From contig CALILP010000032.1 of NCBI GenBank assembly GCA_938016515.1, positions 1-54,932 on the forward strand: DNA of 54,932 nt, read 5' to 3'. Under the pieces are notes generated by a model. The model did no database searches. It worked only from the letters and a program-made list of their open reading frames with translations, and was not told where the DNA came from. The stretch's first letter is position 1. The number at the start of each line of letters is the position of its first letter. This DNA comes from an uncultured Paracoccaceae bacterium. Lineage in GTDB: Bacteria; Pseudomonadota; Alphaproteobacteria; Rhodobacterales; Rhodobacteraceae. Of the stretch, positions 50,266-54,932 are shown one piece after another. A program made the position numbers and the translations under genes.

Positions 50266-50768
50266 CCCGCCGTCTGAACCGTCGCCAACTGCTGGTAGGT
50301 CTTGGTGCTGTTGGGCTAGCGCCGCACTTTGCATGGGCGGAAGACTATGTTGATCTGCGGTGGAAAGACCTGCTGCCAGAAGGCCAGGTATCCATCCCGC
50401 CAATGCTGCAAAGCCTGATCGATCACGATCAACCGGCCATGTCCAGCCAGCAACCGTCTTACAGCGGTGTCCGGACAGAATGGAACGATCAGGTCATCCG
50501 CCTGCCCGGCTTTGTTGTGCCGATTGACTATGCTGGAACAGGGATCACGGCATTCATACTGGTGCCCTTTGTCGGGGCCTGCGTGCACGTCCCGCCGCCG
50601 CCCGCGAACCAACTTGTTTTTGTCACCACACCCGAACCATTCGAAAGCGCGGGTCTGTATGAGCCTGTGAACGTCGTGGGCAAGCTGCAGGTGTCATCCA
50701 TATCAACGCATCTTGCGGATATCGCCTACACAATGGCTGCGGACCGGATCGAACCCTACGTGACCTAG
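50259..50768 (+). CDS. DUF3299 protein, second of tandem pair
   Basis: A 169-residue exported protein paralogous to the preceding gene: LRWKDLLPEGQ, LPGFVVPIDYAGTGITAFI, FVGACVHVPPPPANQLVFV. Identical placement of Cys-x-His-x-Pro4 supports an important metal or thiol site. The start is TTG 50259, with GGAGG 7 nt upstream inside the first gene, so the two are translated in a coupled way. The signal segment (RRQLLVGLGAVGLAPHFAWA) is short and Arg-rich. Confidence 0.85.
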   Translation: MVARRLNRRQLLVGLGAVGLAPHFAWAEDYVDLRWKDLLPEGQVSIPPMLQSLIDHDQPAMSSQQPSYSGVRTEWNDQVIRLPGFVVPIDYAGTGITAFILVPFVGACVHVPPPPANQLVFVTTPEPFESAGLYEPVNVVGKLQVSSISTHLADIAYTMAADRIEPYVT

Positions 50769-50858
50769 GATCCTTGTCGTGTTGACATCGCGGCATGCGA
50801 ATTGGATCAACGACCCCGGCAAATGGGCCATCACTTTCACACCCTAGGACATCTGACC

Positions 50859-52352
50859 GTGACCAATACGCTTTACGATGCGCTTTTTGCAGGACACGCG
50901 CAGAACAACGCGGTCTTTCTGACGGATGATGATGGCAACCAAATCCGCTATGCGGACTTTGTGTGGCGTGTGGCGCAGCTGGCACATGCTTTGACGGATG
51001 CAGGGGTCACTCCGGGTGACCGGATCGTCGTTCAGGCTCCCAAACTGACGGATACCATAGCCCTTTATGGGGCTGCGTTGCAGACGGGCGCGATCTACAT
51101 GCCCCTCAACACAGGCTACACCCACAGCGAACTGCGTTATTTTGTTGAAGATGCAGCACCAACACTCGTGATCTGCGATGCAGGAAACGAGACGGACATC
51201 GCAGACATATGCGGGCGCGATTGCGGTATCCTGACCCTTGCCCAAGACGGCACAGGGTCACTTTCGACACAGGCCAACGCCAAGCCGACAACTTATCCGA
51301 CTGTCTCACGGGGCCCGGATGACCTTGCAGCGCTTCTTTACACATCAGGCACAACGGGGCGGTCCAAAGGCGCGATGATGTCGCACAAGAATTTGCTGTC
51401 AAATGCCCGATCCCTCACCGACTTATGGCAGATAACAGCGCAAGACAGGCTGATTCACGCGCTGCCAATCTTTCACACACACGGCTTGTTCGTTGCGTTG
51501 AACACAGCACTCTTGGCGGGTGCGCAAGTCCGGTTTATGGCAACCTTTGACGTGGACACACTTATCACGGAAATCCCGGCATCGACGCTGCTGATGGGGG
51601 TGCCAACCTTCTACACAAGGCTACTGGATGACCAGCGATTGACCAAAGAGCTGACCCAGAACATGCGACTATTCATTTCCGGTTCTGCGCCGCTTTTGGC
51701 CGAAACGCATGCAGCGTTCGACACCCGAACCGGGCACCGTATCCTTGAACGCTACGGGATGACTGAAACCAACATGATCACGTCCAACCCCTATGTCGGA
51801 GACCGTCTGGCAGGGACCGTTGGCTATCCAATACCCGGAACAGAGGTTCAGATCACCCAAGACGGAACCCCGGTGGCTATGGGAGAGGTTGGCATGATCG
51901 AAGTCCGGGGGGACAACGTCTTTCAAGGCTATTGGAACATGCCCGACAAAACCGCAGAAGACCTGCGGGACAGCGGATTCTTCATCACCGGTGATCTTGG
52001 TGTGCAGACAGCCGACGGGCGCATTTCGATTGTCGGCAGACAGAAAGATCTGATCATTTCGGGTGGCTACAACATCTACCCCAAGGAAATCGAAGACGTC
52101 CTCAACGCCGTCACAGGGGTTCTCGAAAGCGCAGTTTTCGGAGTGCCACATCATGATTTCGGGGAAAGCGTGATTGCAGCCATTGTCGCGGATGATCAAG
52201 ACGTAACGGCAGAGAACATCAGCGGTCTGATAGAACCCCAGCTAGCACGGTTCAAACATCCCCGAAAATACGTCTTCATGAACACGCTGCCGCGCAACAC
52301 AATGGGCAAAGTACAAAAGAACGTCCTGCGTCAGGCATTCAGCAACGACTGA
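50859..52352 (+). CDS. Malonyl-CoA synthetase-like acyl-CoA ligase (MatB type)
   Basis: A 497-residue adenylate-forming enzyme converting malonate or a similar carboxylate, CoA and ATP to the acyl-CoA. Motifs are ALLYTSGTTGRSKGAMMSHKN (AMP-binding), ERYGMTETNMITSNP, FFITGDLG, and the C-terminal KDLIISGGYNIYPKEIEDV and LPRNTMGKVQKN with the catalytic Lys. MatB relatives have about 500 residues and share the RYGMTE-MITSNPY pattern. GTG 50859 follows AGGA by about 9 nt; the upstream in-frame ATG 50802 lacks a ribosome site. It is a single-gene unit. Confidence 0.9.
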   Translation: MTNTLYDALFAGHAQNNAVFLTDDDGNQIRYADFVWRVAQLAHALTDAGVTPGDRIVVQAPKLTDTIALYGAALQTGAIYMPLNTGYTHSELRYFVEDAAPTLVICDAGNETDIADICGRDCGILTLAQDGTGSLSTQANAKPTTYPTVSRGPDDLAALLYTSGTTGRSKGAMMSHKNLLSNARSLTDLWQITAQDRLIHALPIFHTHGLFVALNTALLAGAQVRFMATFDVDTLITEIPASTLLMGVPTFYTRLLDDQRLTKELTQNMRLFISGSAPLLAETHAAFDTRTGHRILERYGMTETNMITSNPYVGDRLAGTVGYPIPGTEVQITQDGTPVAMGEVGMIEVRGDNVFQGYWNMPDKTAEDLRDSGFFITGDLGVQTADGRISIVGRQKDLIISGGYNIYPKEIEDVLNAVTGVLESAVFGVPHHDFGESVIAAIVADDQDVTAENISGLIEPQLARFKHPRKYVFMNTLPRNTMGKVQKNVLRQAFSND

Positions 52353-52538
52353 CCGGCCGCATTTTATGTGCAATTTATAGGCAACGATGAAAGCGGCCCC
52401 GCAACTTGTCGCCCACAAACTAATCAGTCTTCAGGTGATGATACAAATGCACTGGCCGGACCTTCGTGATGGCTTGACTCTTGACCAGACCGATCCGAAC
52501 ACTCAAACCATAAACACAGCGTGCATGACCCAATTTAC

Positions 52539-52976
52539 ATGACGGACAAGACACAGACTTATCCAACCGCTCTTCTCAGCACATTCGACCAAACAGCGGC
52601 CCTCATGCGACACCTACTGACATCATTGCTGCGCTCCACTTTTGTTCTGGCCCTTTTGGCTGGAATGATGCTGCCGAAGATGTCAGCAGCGCTCGTCACG
52701 CTGCTGCCCAACGTCCAAACGGTGGTGATCTGTACTGGTGATGAATTGCTGACCATTGTGCTGGGTCCCGATGGCACCCCCATCGAAATCAAAGACACCG
52801 AAACGATGGACTGCACCTTGACCGACACGGGCGATCCGACGGTCAAACCTGTCCCCTTCTGGGTCAGCTTAAAGATAGCTGAACTGCCACAAAACGCACT
52901 ACGCATAAACACGGCATGGGCGCGCGACAAACTGGCCAGCCTGCCGCCCCAGCGGGGGCCCCCTGCCCTGGCCTGA
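52539..52976 (+). CDS. Small membrane-anchored protein of unknown function
   Basis: A 145-residue protein. A hydrophobic segment at about 30-55 (STFVLALLAGMMLPKMSAAL) could be a signal anchor, and the remaining soluble part has two cysteines (VVICTGDELL, TMDCTLTD). The start is uncertain among ATG 52521, 52539 and 52605; the last would place a signal peptide at the N terminus. It precedes the PepSY gene by 40 nt, so they may form an operon concerned with metals. Confidence 0.6.
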   Translation: MTDKTQTYPTALLSTFDQTAALMRHLLTSLLRSTFVLALLAGMMLPKMSAALVTLLPNVQTVVICTGDELLTIVLGPDGTPIEIKDTETMDCTLTDTGDPTVKPVPFWVSLKIAELPQNALRINTAWARDKLASLPPQRGPPALA

Positions 52977-53016
52977 AACGAACCTCTTTCTTTTCAGTCT
53001 ACAGGATTAATCACAC

Positions 53017-54327
53017 ATGACCGATGCAACCGCATTGGCGCAGCCCGGCGCAAAGACGTCGGGTGGTGCGCTCTACCGTCTCGTATGGAAATGGCACTTT
53101 CTGGCCTCTCTTTACGTACTACCCTTTATGGCGATGCTGTCCATCACGGGCGGGATCTACCTTTTCAAACCCCAGTTCGAGGCGTGGTATTACGCTGACC
53201 AAGCCACCGTTACCATCGCGGCCGAAACCACATCGTTTGAGACGCAAATCGCAGCTTTGCAGGATCAGGAAGGCATCAAACGGCTGCGCGGGGTCAAGAC
53301 CTTCGCTGACCCGACAGCCGCGACCCAAATCGAATTCGACGACCCCGACGGTGTACGTTCCATCGCGTGGGTAGACCCTTACACGGCGAATGTGACAGGT
53401 GTGACCGCGCGCGACGACATGCCAATGCGGGTGCTGCGCAGTTTTCATGGCCAGTTGCTGGCTGGTGACTTTGGCACCAAGTTCGTCGAACTGGCTGCCC
53501 ATTGGGCCGTCGTGATGTTTGTGACTGGCGTGTTCTTGTGGTGGCCGCGCGGCACACGGTCTTGGGGCAACGTGTTCAAACTGCCCAAGGGCAAAGGCCG
53601 GTCCTTTTGGCGTGAAACGCATCTGTTCACCGGGTTTCTGGCGACGCTACTGATCGTGCCGATCATCATATCTGGCCTGCCTTGGACGGATGTCTGGGGC
53701 GGTGGCCTCAGCTATGTGCAGGAACAAACGAACCAGAAGTCGGGCAGCCTGCGATTTGGCGGGGATGTACCTAATTCAACCATGTCGGAAGGCACGCCGA
53801 TCACAATGGCCGCTGTCTTTGCCGTGGCAAAGGCAGAAGGTCTTACCAGCCCTTACGAGTTGCGGCCCCCCAAGGACGCAGAAGCTGCGTTTTGGGTGCG
53901 GTCCGCCAGCACCACCCGCGCAGACCAAACCGAGATGATCGTGGATCAATACAGCGGTGCAGTACTCAAACGGCACGATTTCGCGGACAATCCCGGGCTG
54001 GCCAAAACGGTGTCTCTGGGCATCTCGTTCCACCAGGGCGAGCTTTATGGAACGCTGAACGTGATCCAAAACGTCATCGCAGCGTCGCTTGGCGTCTTGT
54101 TGTCGGTGTCCGGCTTTATCGCGTGGTGGAAACGGCGGCCAACCGGAACGCTGGGTATTCCAGCAGCACCAGAGTCCGCCTTGGGTGGCGGAATGATCGC
54201 GTTGATCATCGTGCTGTCGGTGCTGTTCCCGCTGATGGGGGCCTCATTGATCGTGGTCCTGCTGCTTGACTGGCTGATCTTCCGTCGCTTGGGCTGGTTC
54301 CAGTCGGAACGGCCGCAATCTTCTTAA
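53017..54327 (+). CDS. PepSY-associated TM protein
   Basis: A 436-residue membrane protein of the PepSY-TM family: four membrane helices (about 25-50, 165-185, 210-235, 350-370), with additional C-terminal hydrophobic segments. Signatures are WHFLASLYVLPFMAMLSITGGIYLF, LAAHWAVVMFVTGVFLWWPR and SFHQGELYGTLNVIQN. The family includes iron-regulated, putative siderophore-reducing proteins. The ATG follows a short gap after the small membrane protein gene. A terminator lies 24 nt downstream. Confidence 0.88.
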   Translation: MTDATALAQPGAKTSGGALYRLVWKWHFLASLYVLPFMAMLSITGGIYLFKPQFEAWYYADQATVTIAAETTSFETQIAALQDQEGIKRLRGVKTFADPTAATQIEFDDPDGVRSIAWVDPYTANVTGVTARDDMPMRVLRSFHGQLLAGDFGTKFVELAAHWAVVMFVTGVFLWWPRGTRSWGNVFKLPKGKGRSFWRETHLFTGFLATLLIVPIIISGLPWTDVWGGGLSYVQEQTNQKSGSLRFGGDVPNSTMSEGTPITMAAVFAVAKAEGLTSPYELRPPKDAEAAFWVRSASTTRADQTEMIVDQYSGAVLKRHDFADNPGLAKTVSLGISFHQGELYGTLNVIQNVIAASLGVLLSVSGFIAWWKRRPTGTLGIPAAPESALGGGMIALIIVLSVLFPLMGASLIVVLLLDWLIFRRLGWFQSERPQSS

Positions 54328-54350
54328 GACGCAACGCTCATGAACCAAAG

Positions 54351-54382
54351 AAAAAGGCCACTGCTTTCGCAAGTGGCCTTTT
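54351..54382. terminator. Bidirectional rho-independent terminator
   Basis: An 11-bp perfect stem (AAAAGGCCACT / AGTGGCCTTTT) with a 9-nt loop, A-rich on the left and T-rich on the right, lies between the convergent PepSY and symporter genes. Confidence 0.88.
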
Positions 54383-54401
54383 CCAATCCTGATACGTCTG
54401 A

Positions 54402-54932
54402 CTAGTGCGAGAACTTCTTGATCTCACCAGATTTCAGGCGACTGCTGTAAGACACCAACTCTGCACGGACGACCTTCATCAGGAAGTACAGGCAGAAGAT
54501 GTTCACCACCGCCATCGCAAAGATCGCAGCATCCGAGAAGTCGATGACCGGCCCCAGATTGGCGGCAGCACCAACCACGATGAAGGCGCAGAAGATGACC
54601 TTGAAAATCAGCTCTGTCACCTTGCCTTCGCCAAACAGGTACGTCCACGCCTTTAGCCCGTAATACGACCACGAGATCATCGTAGAGAAGGCAAACAGGA
54701 TCACGGCGATAGCCAGCACAAACGGGAACCAGCTAATCGCAGAGCCAAAGGCAGCAGACGTCAGGGCAACGCCTGAATTACCGTCCACAGTGGCAATCGC
54801 AGTCCCTGCTTCGTTCAGGATGTAGTTGCCAGTGGCCTCATCAATCAGCAACTGCTGGGAAATGATGATCACCAAGGCGGTCATCGTACAGATCACAACA
54901 GTATCAATCAGCGGCTCCAGCAAGGACACAAA
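54402..54932 (-). CDS. Sodium:alanine symporter (AGCS) family protein, C-terminal part (partial)
   Basis: The C-terminal 176 residues of a polytopic membrane protein; the N terminus lies beyond the window end. It begins inside the coding region with [20 protein letters not shown] and contains [22 protein letters not shown], the AGCS/DagA signature, then a further pair of helices. The family imports alanine or glycine with sodium. The gene ends with a short basic tail and is followed by the shared terminator. Confidence 0.92.
   Translation of the reverse strand, partial: FVSLLEPLIDTVVICTMTALVIIISQQLLIDEATGNYILNEAGTAIATVDGNSGVALTSAAFGSAISWFPFVLAIAVILFAFSTMISWSYYGLKAWTYLFGEGKVTELIFKVIFCAFIVVGAAANLGPVIDFSDAAIFAMAVVNIFCLYFLMKVVRAELVSYSSRLKSGEIKKFSH

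Overview
The window is about 55 kb of chromosome from an alphaproteobacterium, most probably a marine Rhodobacteraceae (Roseobacter-clade) strain. Pointers are the moderately high GC content, the formate dehydrogenase accessory set (DUF3305, DUF3306, TorD-like, small TAT protein), the DUF6494/Mrp/DUF4444-ligase/DUF6505 cluster, a TRAP transporter, and tightly overlapping operons with many ATGA junctions. No rRNA, tRNA, CRISPR array, insertion sequence or phage gene was found. All family calls come from reading translated sequence; no database search was run.

Layout. 1-3281 (minus): formate dehydrogenase alpha subunit (cut by the window edge) with its accessory genes. 3626-8787: a divergent multi-cluster ferredoxin-like protein, a convergent cytochrome c protein, then a compact operon of DUF6494, Mrp/ApbC, a DUF4444 ligase-like protein and DUF6505. 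8857-10845: two TRAP permease genes without a binding protein beside them. 10902-14123 (minus): a periplasmic PilJ-domain sensor and a phosphate-binding-protein/OmpA fusion. 14627-15259: a membrane protein. 15281-18742 (minus): a short operon ending in a secreted caspase-family protein with Sel1 repeats. 18902-37039 (plus): a contiguous operon of about 21 genes. 37036-46519 (minus): Crp/Fnr regulator, adenylate cyclase/AAA ATPase, GMC oxidoreductase/hydrolase fusion, metallophosphoesterase. 46756-50768 (plus): Zur-like repressor, His-rich zinc-binding protein, ABC transporter, two DUF3299 proteins. 50859-54932: MatB-like synthetase, a small membrane-anchored protein, a PepSY protein and the end of an AGCS sodium symporter.

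The most unusual part is 15281-37039. It combines Tad/Flp-pilus machinery (two CpaF-type ATPases, TadB, TadC, CpaB, two TadE-like pseudopilins, TadG-like, a prepilin peptidase) with eukaryote-like signalling folds: an FHA domain fused to one ATPase, an FHA-TM protein, a pseudokinase-TM-FGE-fold protein, a caspase-like protein whose catalytic His and Cys are both replaced, an OmpA-domain protein and an intact caspase-family protease. At its front lie five microproteins, four of which resemble mature Flp pilins that have lost the leader peptide. No secretin or CpaE gene is present. I infer an envelope-spanning, possibly secretory apparatus related to Tad pili and controlled by, or delivering, caspase-like proteases. 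The function is not known to me.

The zinc region has a perfect 7-bp inverted repeat in front of the Zur-like gene, so the whole 46756-50768 operon may be a zinc-starvation regulon. The formate dehydrogenase uses Cys, not selenocysteine, at the molybdenum-ligand position.
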